NCBI GenBank assembly: GCA_951828535.1
Contig: OX639990.1
Location: forward strand, 124,001-188,000
DNA length: 64,000 bases
DNA from: an uncultured Candidatus Entotheonella sp.
Lineage (GTDB): Bacteria; Tectomicrobia; Entotheonellia; Entotheonellales; Entotheonellaceae
Direction of reading: 5' to 3'
Part shown: piece after piece, positions 32,807 through 41,610 of the stretch
Layout of the letters: each line of letters starts with the position of its first letter
Numbering within the stretch: position 1 is the first letter of the stretch
Notes under the pieces: generated by a model
What the model saw: only the letters and a program-made list of their open reading frames with translations
The model's database searches: none
What the model was told of the DNA's origin: nothing
Made by a program: the position numbers and the translations under genes

Positions 32807-34341
32807 GGGGAGGGAGTCTTCTCGGGTTCGGCTTCTTCCATGTCGGCGAAAAAGTCTTCTTCCGTGTCGTCGTCCATATCGCTGAAGAAGTCATCCTCGT
32901 CTGCGTTCTGACCGGGTCCCGCTGAAGCCATGCTTATTTCCATCATTTTCTGCACGGCCTCCTGCAGCTTGGACTCTGAGTCGAGGAGGAACTGTCCCGA
33001 CGTCACCACCACGTCGCCCGGCGCCAGACCGGCCAGGGCTTGAACCTTGCCGCCGTCCGTGGACAGGCCGAGGGTCACCTCGCGCGGCGTGAACTTGCCG
33101 CCGCCCTTGACCACGAACACCACGTTGCGCTCGCCGGAGCGCAGCACGGCCTCGGAGGGGAGCAACAGACCCTGCTCGTCGGCGTGTGTCTTAATGTGGA
33201 TGTCGGCGTACATTTCCGGCTTGAGGCGCAGGTCGGCATTGTCGAATTCCAGCCTCAGCCTCACGTCCCGCGTTTGCGGGCGCAGGTATGGGTACACGTA
33301 CGTCACCGTGCCGGAGCGAACGTCACCCGGCCAATAGGGAATCGTCATTTCCGCTGCCTGGCCTTCCCTGACCCAGGGGAGTTCATATTCAAAGATGTGG
33401 GCTTCCACCCACACGCGGGACAAATCGGCAATCCGGTAGGTTGTCGTCCCGGCCTTCACGTAGCCGCCCTCTTCAGCCGCTTTTTCGATGACGACGCCGC
33501 TGGCAGGTGAGCGAATCACCAGGGTCTTGCGGACCTGGCCGGTGGTTTCAAGCGCCTCGATTTCGCTGTCGGCGATATCGAAATACTGCAGGCGCCGCCG
33601 CGCCGAGGCCAGCAGGCCGGTCTGCCTATCCTTTGCCAGTCGCTTGGCGCTCTGAAAGGCTCCCAGGTACGCTTCCTGCGCTGTGACCAACTCCGGCGCA
33701 TAGATTTCAAACAGGGGTTCGCCCTCGCTGACGGACTTGCCGGCGAAGTCCGCGTGGAGGGTTTCGATCCAGCCGCTGGCCTTGGGACTGACCCGCACCG
33801 TGCGGGTCTCGTCGTAAGTCACGTGTCCGTATGTGCGGATTGTGCGGGCAAGCGGCTGCTGGGTAACCGTCGCAGTGCGGATGCCCATGTTCTGCTGGGT
33901 CACCGGATCGATGAAGATGTCCACGCCGCCGACCAGATCGTCCTCGTAGACCGGCACCAGGTCCATGCCCATGGCGCTTTTTCCCGGTTGGTCATAAATC
34001 TCTGCCGGATTCATGGGCGCCCGCCAGTAGGCGATCATGCGTTCGCCGGAGGATTCGGCGGCGTTCGGTCCGTCCCGCTTGGCAACGAGGTCCATGCCGC
34101 AGATTGGGCACTGGCCGGGCTCATCCGAGACGATCCAGGGGTGCATCGGGGACACGTAGACAGTCTCTTCCGCCTGTGCTTCCCCAGCCACGGGAGGCGC
34201 CGACAAGTGCCTCTGCACGTTAAGGAGGGCGTCCCCGAAATAACGATACGCGGCACCGCTCACCGCCAGGGTTACAAGCGCGGTTATGGCAATGGTGCGC
34301 AGTGGCGATGAGGATTTCGGTTTCTGTTCGGGAGTCTCCAT
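32803..34341 (-). CDS. cusB: CusB-type periplasmic adaptor with metal-binding N-terminus and acidic tail
   Basis: The 512-residue membrane-fusion protein begins with a membrane anchor. Two heavy-metal-binding segments follow (YVSPMHPWIVSDEPGQCPIC and a diverged YWRAPMNPAEIYDQ). The hairpin and barrel domains come next, with DPVTQQNMGIRTATVTQQPL. The final 40 residues are very acidic, with the repeat DDFFSDM and EDFFADM, unusual for the family. ATG 34341 has GGAGG 9 nt upstream; a TTG five codons earlier overlaps that site. CusB gates metal into CusA. Confidence 0.92.
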   Translation of the reverse strand: METPEQKPKSSSPLRTIAITALVTLAVSGAAYRYFGDALLNVQRHLSAPPVAGEAQAEETVYVSPMHPWIVSDEPGQCPICGMDLVAKRDGPNAAESSGERMIAYWRAPMNPAEIYDQPGKSAMGMDLVPVYEDDLVGGVDIFIDPVTQQNMGIRTATVTQQPLARTIRTYGHVTYDETRTVRVSPKASGWIETLHADFAGKSVSEGEPLFEIYAPELVTAQEAYLGAFQSAKRLAKDRQTGLLASARRRLQYFDIADSEIEALETTGQVRKTLVIRSPASGVVIEKAAEEGGYVKAGTTTYRIADLSRVWVEAHIFEYELPWVREGQAAEMTIPYWPGDVRSGTVTYVYPYLRPQTRDVRLRLEFDNADLRLKPEMYADIHIKTHADEQGLLLPSEAVLRSGERNVVFVVKGGGKFTPREVTLGLSTDGGKVQALAGLAPGDVVVTSGQFLLDSESKLQEAVQKMMEISMASAGPGQNADEDDFFSDMDDDTEEDFFADMEEAEPEKTPSP

Positions 34342-34386
34342 TTCAATAACCTCCAAAAAAACCTACAGCAGAGGGCATCCGGCGGA

Positions 34387-35940
34387 TTATTCTTCGCGGC
34401 GCTGAGTGAAGGATTGTCCCACCGCCTGCTCGAGTTCCGCCAGACTCGTCCCATAGGCGCTGCGCTTGTCGGCCAGCGCGAGATTGGCGTCGAGCCACAG
34501 GGTATAGGATGCAATCACGTCGGCAAACGGCACCCTGTCCGATTCGTACCCGCTGGTCGAGACCTCCAGGGCGGCTTCCGATAGCTGCACCAAGGTGTTC
34601 TGGTACAATCGTTTTTCACGTTTTGCTCGGTCGAGAACAAACCACTTGTTGCGGACCAGCGCGACGGTGGCGTCTTCCAGTCGGTTCAATTCTTCCTGCA
34701 TGGCCTGGCGCTTCTGCCGCATCTCGCGAAGATAAGCATCAGCGAAACCGGACCAGGGTTTGTGAGGTCGTCCGGTCCCGGCAGAGGCGTCTGCCCTGGT
34801 AGCGAATGTCGGTTGCCCGGCTTGTGTTCCCACTTGCCTGATGGCTTGGTCTTTGTAGATGGAAAGACCCAGATGGAAGGCCGGCAGGAGCATCGTTTCG
34901 GCCATCTCGATCGTGGCGTCCATCTTGCCGATGCGGGCGCGCAGCACGCTAAGCTCCTGGCGGCCCGCGACGGCCATGTCGTAGAGCGACGGCAAGTCCG
35001 GGATGTCGGCCTCGGCCAGGTTCACTTGCGGCAGGCCAATCGGGGTGTCCGGCGGCAGATGGAGGATTTTCCGGATCTCCACGTGCGCATTTCGCAACTG
35101 CTCCCGCAGCGTGACCAGTCGCTCGTCCAGCAACTCCCCCTGCACCTGTACCTTGATCACGTCCTGGAAACTGGTCCTGCCAGCCTCGTAGCGGGTGATC
35201 GACACCTGCTCCAATTCTCTCAACAGCCCGATGGTGCGCTCGGTGATCGACAGCACCTGGTGCAGGAACCACTGCCGCCAGTGGGTTTTGCGTGCCGCGG
35301 TCACGGCATCGCGGCGTGCGGCTTCCAGTTGTTCACGAGCCGCCTTCACGTCCTGGGTTACTACCTGCCCTTTCAGCGCCAGCACCCCCGGAAAGGGAAA
35401 CTGACCCCGCCCCCCGCCCTGCCCCCGCATGGTGCCAACGCCGGTCATGCCGCCTTCCGTGAAGGCGGTATAGCGCCGCAGGATGTCGTCGACGGCGCTG
35501 ACCTGGCTGTATTTTTCCAGTGCCGCCCGCACCCGATGCTCCGCCGCCTTGATCGCCGGTGAGCGCAGCAGAGCCAGCACCTCCGGCACGTCCTGGGGAA
35601 ATGGCTGGCTCACGGCGGCTTGCGCCGCTGCGGCATCCGTCTGTGCGCTCTCCAAATCCTCCAATGCCTGCGGGTCTGGGGGGTAGAACGCCGTGGACGC
35701 CGACAGGTCCCGAAGCGCTTCCTGCCAGCGCGCCTGGAGGTCCAGGAGGCGTTGTTTTTCGGCCTCGAAGGCGTGGTTTTTATCGGCAGGCGTTTCAGAC
35801 GGTGTGTCGACGGGGCGGTGAAACAGGTACGAAGGGGGCTGGTACTGCTCAAAGGCGGTCCGCAAGTCACGGTAATCGCCCCGAGCGTGTGCTGTCCCGA
35901 GTCCCATCAGGACGACAAGCCACACCAGTCCGCGTTTCAT
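34387..35940 (-). CDS. cusC: CusC-type outer-membrane factor
   Basis: The 517-residue TolC-family protein has a signal peptide (LVVLMGLGTAHARGDY) and long coiled helices in two repeats (for example EHRVRAALEKYSQVSAVDD, RRDAVTAARKTHWRQWF). It should be the outer-membrane channel of the efflux complex. It starts with ATG overlapping the stop of the preceding TolC-like gene by 4 nt, and cusB follows after 45 nt. Two outer-membrane factors in one Cus operon is atypical. Confidence 0.88.
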   Translation of the reverse strand: MKRGLVWLVVLMGLGTAHARGDYRDLRTAFEQYQPPSYLFHRPVDTPSETPADKNHAFEAEKQRLLDLQARWQEALRDLSASTAFYPPDPQALEDLESAQTDAAAAQAAVSQPFPQDVPEVLALLRSPAIKAAEHRVRAALEKYSQVSAVDDILRRYTAFTEGGMTGVGTMRGQGGGRGQFPFPGVLALKGQVVTQDVKAAREQLEAARRDAVTAARKTHWRQWFLHQVLSITERTIGLLRELEQVSITRYEAGRTSFQDVIKVQVQGELLDERLVTLREQLRNAHVEIRKILHLPPDTPIGLPQVNLAEADIPDLPSLYDMAVAGRQELSVLRARIGKMDATIEMAETMLLPAFHLGLSIYKDQAIRQVGTQAGQPTFATRADASAGTGRPHKPWSGFADAYLREMRQKRQAMQEELNRLEDATVALVRNKWFVLDRAKREKRLYQNTLVQLSEAALEVSTSGYESDRVPFADVIASYTLWLDANLALADKRSAYGTSLAELEQAVGQSFTQRREE

Positions 35941-37307
35941 GGGTCTGACCTCCCTTCAGGGGTTGCGACTGTTGGCGGAGCCTGCAGCGTCAAGGGGTAC
36001 CCCACCAACGCCTCCAGGCGGGCAAAGTGTTTTCCATAGTCAGCCTGTGCCCTGGCCAGCGTTAACTGAAAGCTGTGCCAGGTCGACTGGGCCTCGATGA
36101 GATCGCTGAACTCGGCGTACCCCTCGCGGAACCAGGCCTCGGTGGTTTCGAGGGCGCTTGCCGCCTGCGGCAGCAGGTCGGTCCGGTAGAGCTCGACCAA
36201 GCGTTGGGCGTTCTGCAGGCGAAAATAGGCCACGTGGATGTCGGTGCGCGAGTCGTTGACGCGGCCCTCTCGCAGCGCCTCGGCTCTGGCCCGTTCGGCG
36301 TGCGCCCGACTGACGCGGCCCCGGTTTTTGCCGACCCACAGGGGCAAGGTGAGACCAAGCCGCACGCCCAAGGCGTCCTTGCCAGCCTGCGGCGGCCGCT
36401 GCGGGGTATCCGGTTCGCCGATCGAGGCGTAAAACAGGCCCACGTTGAAGTCTGGGAAGTAGTGGTAGCGGGCCAGATCGACCTGCGATTCGGCCCGGCT
36501 CACGCCTTGCTCGGCGATACGGATGTCTTCCTGATACGCCGCGGCCAGTTGGTAGAGGTCTTCGAGGCTGTACGTCAACGGCTGGAGGGGCGGCGGGGCA
36601 ATCGCGCCAAGCGCCGCTTGCGGAGGACGGTTGAGCAGGCCGTTCAGGCGGGTGATTTCGGTCAGCTCCAGCTCGCCCAGAAGGAGCGTGTCATAGCGGA
36701 GTTGCCCGCTTTGCGACAGGGCTTTCATTACGTCCATTAGTGCCGCCCGGTTGTCGGTATAGGCCGTCTCGGCGGCGCTGCGCAGTTGGTCGAGCAACGC
36801 CGTATTCTGGGCCGCAATCTGCCTGGCGGCGCGAATGTAAATCAACTCATGTGCCGACGCCTGGATGCTGGCGGCAATCGTCCGCACGGTTTTATCCAGG
36901 CGTAAACGGGCGATATGAGATTCTGTCTTGACAACCTCACCGGCCTTCGACAGCTTGCCCGGGAAGGGGACTTTCTGGGAGAGGGTGACATTCCAATCCT
37001 GGGGACCAAGACGGGTTTGCAAGGGCTCCGGGAAATAGGTGGCCGTTAGTTGCGGATCCGGCAGGCCGGTAACAATGCGGTAGCTTTCCACCTTGGCGCG
37101 CCATGCTTCACGAGCCGCGGCAATGTCGGAATTCTCGTTGTAGGCATAGGCGATCATGTCCGGCATCGTGGCCGTGTGGGTAAGCCGGCGTTCCAGTTCT
37201 TCGATTGATGGCAGGTCCTGCGCGTGGCCGGTGCTCCACAGCACTAGCAGGACGGCCAATGCCGTGAGGTAGGGTAGCCATGAGAGCATCGTCCCGGTGA
37301 CTCGCAT
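35937..37307 (-). CDS. Second TolC-family outer-membrane factor of the Cus operon
   Basis: A protein of about 456 residues with signal peptide (LTALAVLLVLWSTGHAQD) and OEP domains. It has blocks GPQDWNVTLSQKVPFPGK and GVRLGLTLPLWVGKNRGRV, close to CusC/CzcC proteins. It is first in the operon. The ATG at 37307 gives a normal signal peptide but lacks a strong ribosome site. An in-frame ATG at 37394 has a better site but would place the hydrophobic segment 45 residues in. The upstream promoter also favours the shorter form. Confidence 0.8.
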   Translation of the reverse strand: MRVTGTMLSWLPYLTALAVLLVLWSTGHAQDLPSIEELERRLTHTATMPDMIAYAYNENSDIAAAREAWRAKVESYRIVTGLPDPQLTATYFPEPLQTRLGPQDWNVTLSQKVPFPGKLSKAGEVVKTESHIARLRLDKTVRTIAASIQASAHELIYIRAARQIAAQNTALLDQLRSAAETAYTDNRAALMDVMKALSQSGQLRYDTLLLGELELTEITRLNGLLNRPPQAALGAIAPPPLQPLTYSLEDLYQLAAAYQEDIRIAEQGVSRAESQVDLARYHYFPDFNVGLFYASIGEPDTPQRPPQAGKDALGVRLGLTLPLWVGKNRGRVSRAHAERARAEALREGRVNDSRTDIHVAYFRLQNAQRLVELYRTDLLPQAASALETTEAWFREGYAEFSDLIEAQSTWHSFQLTLARAQADYGKHFARLEALVGYPLTLQAPPTVATPEGRSDP

Positions 37308-37398
37308 CGTATGCGGCGGGCTGGGAGTGAATTCTGGCACCTGAGTTTCCTTGTCCCTGACATCGGCGATATAAATTGCTGACAATGAAAACATCTCA

Positions 37399-37427
37399 TT
37401 CCTACCTGGATATTTCTGGGGTGTCAA
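37399..37427 (-). promoter_or_regulatory. Candidate promoter of the Cus-like operon
   Basis: On the minus strand a perfect TTGACA (37427-37422) precedes TAGGAA (37404-37399) with a 17-nt gap. The transcript would start just before 37392. This makes the distal ATG at 37394 unlikely. No clear CusR or CueR dyad was found. Confidence 0.4.
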
Positions 37428-37541
37428 TCCGCTGGGTTATGGGCAACGGCGAGTTGTTCGAGATCGGGGTCAACGGTAAAATGCGGGCGGCAAGAGGATT
37501 GCGGCAAAACACGCGGCGGGAAGTGTGTGAAAAGAGGGAAT

Positions 37542-38372
37542 ATGAAACGGCCGGACGAGGGTGAGTTGGATAAGGCTGACGGCAAGACGGACGCCACAGG
37601 GAAACTGTTGCTGGAACTCATGGGCGTGGTGGACAGGTTGAGGTCCGAGCAGGGCTGCCCGTGGGACCGGCAGCAAACCGCGCAGAGCTTGCTGCCGTAT
37701 CTGCTGGAAGAGACGTATGAGGTGATGGAAAGTGTCACCGCGGATGATGGGCAAGCGCTTCGCGAAGAGCTCGGGGATTTGCTTCTGCACATCGTTTTTC
37801 AGGGATCTCTGGCCAGCGAGCAGGGACGGTTTACGCTCGGCGACAGCCTCCAGACCGTGATTGACAAGCTCGTCCGACGGCATCCGCACGTATTCGGGGA
37901 CCAGCCGGCGGCGGATACGACGGTGATCCGGCAGCGCTGGGAGGCGGCGAAGCAGCTGGAAAAGGGCAGAGAGTCGATCCTGGATGGCGTGCCGCGCACC
38001 CTGCCGGCCCTCAATCGGGCGCGGCGCCTGCAGGAAAAAGCGTCGTCCGTCGGGTTCGACTGGCAGCAGGTGGACGACGTATGGGCCAAGGTGGCCGAAG
38101 AAATTGACGAGTTGCGAGAAGCTTGCTCGACAGGGGATGGCGCGGCCATGCAAGAAGAGTTCGGCGACGTACTGTTCAGCCTGGTGAACCTCGGGCGCTT
38201 TCTGCGCTTGAGCGGGGAAGACGCTCTGCGCCAGGCGATCGGTAAGTTTGAACAGCGCTTCCGGGGTATCGAGCAGGAACTCGCGCGGCGCGGCCGACGC
38301 ATCGAGGACGCGACGCTGGAAGAAATGGACGGCATCTGGAATCGTTTACGTCAGGAGGGAAAACATGTTTGA
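37542..38372 (+). CDS. mazG: Nucleoside triphosphate pyrophosphohydrolase MazG
   Basis: The 276-residue protein has two MazG domains. The first (about 20-120) carries the metal motif LLEETYEVMES and EELGDLLLHIVFQ. The second (about 150-260) has VAEEIDELREAC and EEFGDVLFSLVNLGRFL. It hydrolyses (d)NTPs to monophosphates and is linked to housekeeping and stress responses. The ATG has AGAGGG upstream. Its last 8 nt overlap the gamma-glutamyltransferase gene, suggesting coupling. Confidence 0.92.
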   Translation: MKRPDEGELDKADGKTDATGKLLLELMGVVDRLRSEQGCPWDRQQTAQSLLPYLLEETYEVMESVTADDGQALREELGDLLLHIVFQGSLASEQGRFTLGDSLQTVIDKLVRRHPHVFGDQPAADTTVIRQRWEAAKQLEKGRESILDGVPRTLPALNRARRLQEKASSVGFDWQQVDDVWAKVAEEIDELREACSTGDGAAMQEEFGDVLFSLVNLGRFLRLSGEDALRQAIGKFEQRFRGIEQELARRGRRIEDATLEEMDGIWNRLRQEGKHV

Positions 38373-39984
38373 GACCAGTCGCCTTGAGCGTGACGGCTTT
38401 GCGGCACGGCGTTCGGTCGTCATGTCGTGCAACGGCATGGTGGCGACCAGCCAGCCGCTGGCCAGCGAGGCCGGATTGGCCGTTCTGAAAAAGGGGGGCA
38501 ACGCGCTGGATGCCGCCATCGCCACGGCGCTGGTACTGGGTGTGGTGGAACCGATGTCCACCGGAATCGGCGGTGACGCCTTCCTGCTTTACTACCGGGC
38601 CGCCGACAACCGCATCTACGGGGTCAACGGCAGCGGCCGCTGCCCCGGGCGCCTGACGCTGGATACCTTGCGGCAGCGGGGCGTCGAGGGCGTACCGTCG
38701 AAGGGCTGGGAATCGGTCACCGTGCCCGGGGCTATCGACGCCTTTTCGGAGGTGCTGGAGCGCCACGGCAGGCTCAGCCTCGCGGAAGCCATCGAACCTG
38801 CGCTGTCCTATGCACGCGACGGCTTTCCGGTGAGCGAGGTCATCGCCAATCAGTGGCAGCATGAGGCGCCGCTGCTGCCGCAGCATCCCGCCAGCGCGCA
38901 AACGTATCTGATTGATGGCAAGGCGCCGCGGGCCGGGGACGTACACCGGCAGCCGAACCTTGGCAAGACCCTGCAGATTGTCGCTGAGGAAGGGCGCGAT
39001 GTCTTCTATCGCGGCGACATCGCCAAACGCATCGTGGCGTTTTCGGAGGCCAACGGCGGCTTTTTCGACACGGACGACTTCGCCGCCCACACCACCGAAT
39101 GGGTGGAACCCATCGGTACCGACTACCGCGGCCACACGGTCCTGGAGCTGCCGCCGAATGGCCAGGGAATTACCGCCCTGATGGCCCTGAACGTACTCGA
39201 AGGTTTTGACCTCTCGGGCTACGAGTACGGCTCAGCCCCGTATTACCACCTCCTCATCGAGGCCACCAAGCAGGCCTTCGCCGACCGCAACCGTTACATC
39301 GCTGATCCCGCCTTCGCAAACGTCCCGATAGCGGGCCTGCTTTCCAAATCCTACGCTGCCGCTCGCCGCCAGGAAATCAATCCCAGCCGCGCCAGCGATT
39401 TTTCAGCCGGCATGCCGGCGGCTTTCGGCGACACGGTGTACGTCTCCTGTGTTGACGCCGAACGCAACGCCGTCTCGCTGATTCATAGCTTGTTTCAGGG
39501 ATTCGGTTCCGGCATCGTGGCGGGTGACACGGGTATCTGCTTGCAAAATCGCGGCGCCGGCTTCGCTGCTGACCCCAGCCATCCGAACGCGCTGCAGCCG
39601 GGCAAGCGCCCCTTCCACACCATAATTCCGGCGATGATTCTGCGCGACGGCAAGCCGTGGCTGTGTTACGGCGTCATGGGCGGCCACATGCAGGCGCAGG
39701 GCCATGTGCAGGTCGCCCTCAACAGCATCGATTTTGGCATGAATGTCCAGGAGGCTCTGGAGGCGCCACGTTGCCGCATCATGGGCGGCCGCGAAGTGGC
39801 GCTGGAACGCGCCGTCCCGCAGGCGGTTCGGGACGAGTTGGGCTTCATGGGGCACGAACTGTGGCCGCGCGGCGCGCAAAATGTATCGTACGGCGGTGGC
39901 CAAGCGATTTTGATCGATCACGAACGAGGGGTACTGCAAGGTGGGAGCGACTATCGGAAGGACGGGTGTGCTCTGGGGCATTAA
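38365..39984 (+). CDS. Gamma-glutamyltransferase family protein
   Basis: This 539-residue N-terminal-nucleophile hydrolase of the GGT family should self-cleave at the Thr of FGDTVYVSCVD. The motif reads D-T-V-Y rather than the T-T-H of E. coli GGT. This fits the YwrD-like subgroup whose substrates are less defined. Other blocks are GGNALDAAIATALVLGVVEP, STGIGGDAFLLYY, NGQGITALMALN and FHTIIPAMI. No signal peptide is visible, unlike periplasmic GGT, so it is probably cytoplasmic. ATG with AGGAGG upstream. Confidence 0.85.
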   Translation: MFETSRLERDGFAARRSVVMSCNGMVATSQPLASEAGLAVLKKGGNALDAAIATALVLGVVEPMSTGIGGDAFLLYYRAADNRIYGVNGSGRCPGRLTLDTLRQRGVEGVPSKGWESVTVPGAIDAFSEVLERHGRLSLAEAIEPALSYARDGFPVSEVIANQWQHEAPLLPQHPASAQTYLIDGKAPRAGDVHRQPNLGKTLQIVAEEGRDVFYRGDIAKRIVAFSEANGGFFDTDDFAAHTTEWVEPIGTDYRGHTVLELPPNGQGITALMALNVLEGFDLSGYEYGSAPYYHLLIEATKQAFADRNRYIADPAFANVPIAGLLSKSYAAARRQEINPSRASDFSAGMPAAFGDTVYVSCVDAERNAVSLIHSLFQGFGSGIVAGDTGICLQNRGAGFAADPSHPNALQPGKRPFHTIIPAMILRDGKPWLCYGVMGGHMQAQGHVQVALNSIDFGMNVQEALEAPRCRIMGGREVALERAVPQAVRDELGFMGHELWPRGAQNVSYGGGQAILIDHERGVLQGGSDYRKDGCALGH

Positions 39985-40064
39985 TCAAGGGCGGCGAGTT
40001 GCGTTTGTTGGGGGTTGGCCGTTTACTCCCCGCCCCGAATGGTCTGGTGCCGGTATCTCGGAAC

Positions 40065-40364
40065 TTACCCGCGCCGTCTCGCCGGAGCGGCGAGATTTTG
40101 CTTGAGGCCGGGCGCCGGCTTGAAGCCGACGGTCTTGCTGGCTTTGATGTCGATCGCAGCGCCCGTGCGCGGGTTGCGGCCCTTGCGAGCGGATCGCTCC
40201 TTGACCGAAAACGTGCCAAACCCCGGATAGGAGAAGCGATTCTCGTCCTTGATTGCCGTACCGATCACGCTAAAAACGGTGTCCAGGACCCCGGCAACGT
40301 CCTTCTTGCTGAGTTCCACGCCCGCAGACTTGACTACCTGATCAATAAATTCTGCCTTCGTCAT
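40065..40364 (-). CDS. HU/IHF family DNA-binding protein
   Basis: The 99-residue histone-like protein has the N-terminal helices (MTKAEFIDQVVKSAGVELS), the FGTFSVKERSARKGRNPRTG block with the DNA-intercalation loop and PGFGTF saddle, and a short basic tail. It bends and compacts DNA as a homodimer or with a partner. The ATG has AAAGGAGG upstream, the strongest ribosome site in the window. It could be HU or a diverged IHF subunit; sequence alone does not settle it. Confidence 0.9.
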   Translation of the reverse strand: MTKAEFIDQVVKSAGVELSKKDVAGVLDTVFSVIGTAIKDENRFSYPGFGTFSVKERSARKGRNPRTGAAIDIKASKTVGFKPAPGLKQNLAAPARRRG

Positions 40365-40449
40365 ATGTCCTTTACCTCCTTTCGTAGGTCACAGCACAAA
40401 ACATTCCACCAGAACACGAGTCTCCAGTGGTCGCGACATTCTCTGCGTC

Positions 40450-40478
40450 AGAATCCATCTTTCGGCCAGCCAAGTCAA
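40450..40478 (-). promoter_or_regulatory. Candidate promoter of the HU gene
   Basis: TTGACT (40478-40473) and GATTCT (40455-40450) are separated by 17 nt on the minus strand, giving a leader of about 80 nt. The -10 is weak. Confidence 0.35.
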
Positions 40479-40539
40479 GGGCATGGCCGAAAATAGACCG
40501 GGAAAAAACCTCAAAATCCCCTGAAATACGGGGGCAAAT

Positions 40540-41610
40540 TCAATCTGCTTGCGGTGTCGGCAAGATGACCACCTTGAGCGCCTCACGGGCCATCATCAAT
40601 TGGAAAGCCTCCGGGAGGCGGGCCAACGGCAAGGTGGCGCTCAATAGCGAGGCCCAAGGCAATGTGGGATCCGCCAGAATCTCCAGGGCCTGCGCGACGT
40701 GCGTGGGGGTGTTATGGAACACACCTTGCAAGGTAATCTGGTCGTAGTGGAGAGCCGGGGCGTCCACGCGCATGCTGGTGCCGCCAGGGGGGCCGCCGTA
40801 AAAAATGGCCTGGCCGCCCTTGCGGACCATCGCTGTGGTGGTCTCCCAGACTTCGGGGCGTCCCACCGCCTCGATGGCCACTTCCACACCGCGACGACCT
40901 TCCGTCAGGGCGCGCACCGCCTCGACCTGATCGGGTACCTCGGCGTAGTTGACTAGCCATTCGATACCGAACTGCTGTGCTACCCGCAGGCGTTGCGGTG
41001 CCCGACCGCACAGAATCACCCGCGCGCCGCGCCGCTTGGCCATGGCTGCGAGCATCAGGCCGCTAGGGCCGTCGCCATTCACCGCCACGGTGTCCCCGAC
41101 GGCAAACGAGGCCAAGTCCAGACAGTGCAGCACGCAGGCCAAGGGTTCGGTGATGCACGCCACGGGGAAGGGGAGGGCGTCGGGAAGGCGCAGCATATTG
41201 ATGCGTACGATGCGCTCCGGCACCGTCATGTATTCGGCGTAGGCGCCGTTGATGTACATCAGATCGTCGCACAGGTTTGCCTGGCCGCGTCCGCAGTAGT
41301 AACAACGACCGCACGGCGCTGAATTGTTGGACACCACCCGCATGCCGGGCTCGAAACCTCGCACTTGGCTGCCCACAGCCGCCACCGTGCCGCTGAACTC
41401 GTGTCCGAAGACCGAAGGCGGCGTCAGCATGCGCGCATGGCGGCCCTGTAAATAGACCTTCAGGTCGGTGCCGCAGGTGGTGGCGGCGGCCACGCGGACC
41501 AGCACGTCGCCCGGGCCGATGTCCGGGACAGGAAGCGTTTCGACGGCGACCTGGCTCGGCCCGTAAAGCACCGCCGCCTGCATGGAACCATTGTGGCGCT
41601 GGGTTGTCAA
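40540..41610 (-). CDS. Zinc-dependent alcohol dehydrogenase
   Basis: The 356-residue medium-chain dehydrogenase has catalytic zinc residues in TTCGTDLKVY and VFGHEFSG and structural zinc cysteines in CGRCYYCGRGQANLCDD. The nucleotide site is GDTVAVNGDGPSGLML, which differs from the usual G-x-G-x-x-G. A TTG start is proposed. It has GAGGAG 7 nt upstream and overlaps the squalene/phytoene synthase stop by 4 nt (TTGA). The ATG nine codons later has no ribosome site. Substrate unknown; coupling to the prenyl synthase suggests a terpenoid or polyol. Confidence 0.85.
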   Translation of the reverse strand: MTTQRHNGSMQAAVLYGPSQVAVETLPVPDIGPGDVLVRVAAATTCGTDLKVYLQGRHARMLTPPSVFGHEFSGTVAAVGSQVRGFEPGMRVVSNNSAPCGRCYYCGRGQANLCDDLMYINGAYAEYMTVPERIVRINMLRLPDALPFPVACITEPLACVLHCLDLASFAVGDTVAVNGDGPSGLMLAAMAKRRGARVILCGRAPQRLRVAQQFGIEWLVNYAEVPDQVEAVRALTEGRRGVEVAIEAVGRPEVWETTTAMVRKGGQAIFYGGPPGGTSMRVDAPALHYDQITLQGVFHNTPTHVAQALEILADPTLPWASLLSATLPLARLPEAFQLMMAREALKVVILPTPQAD

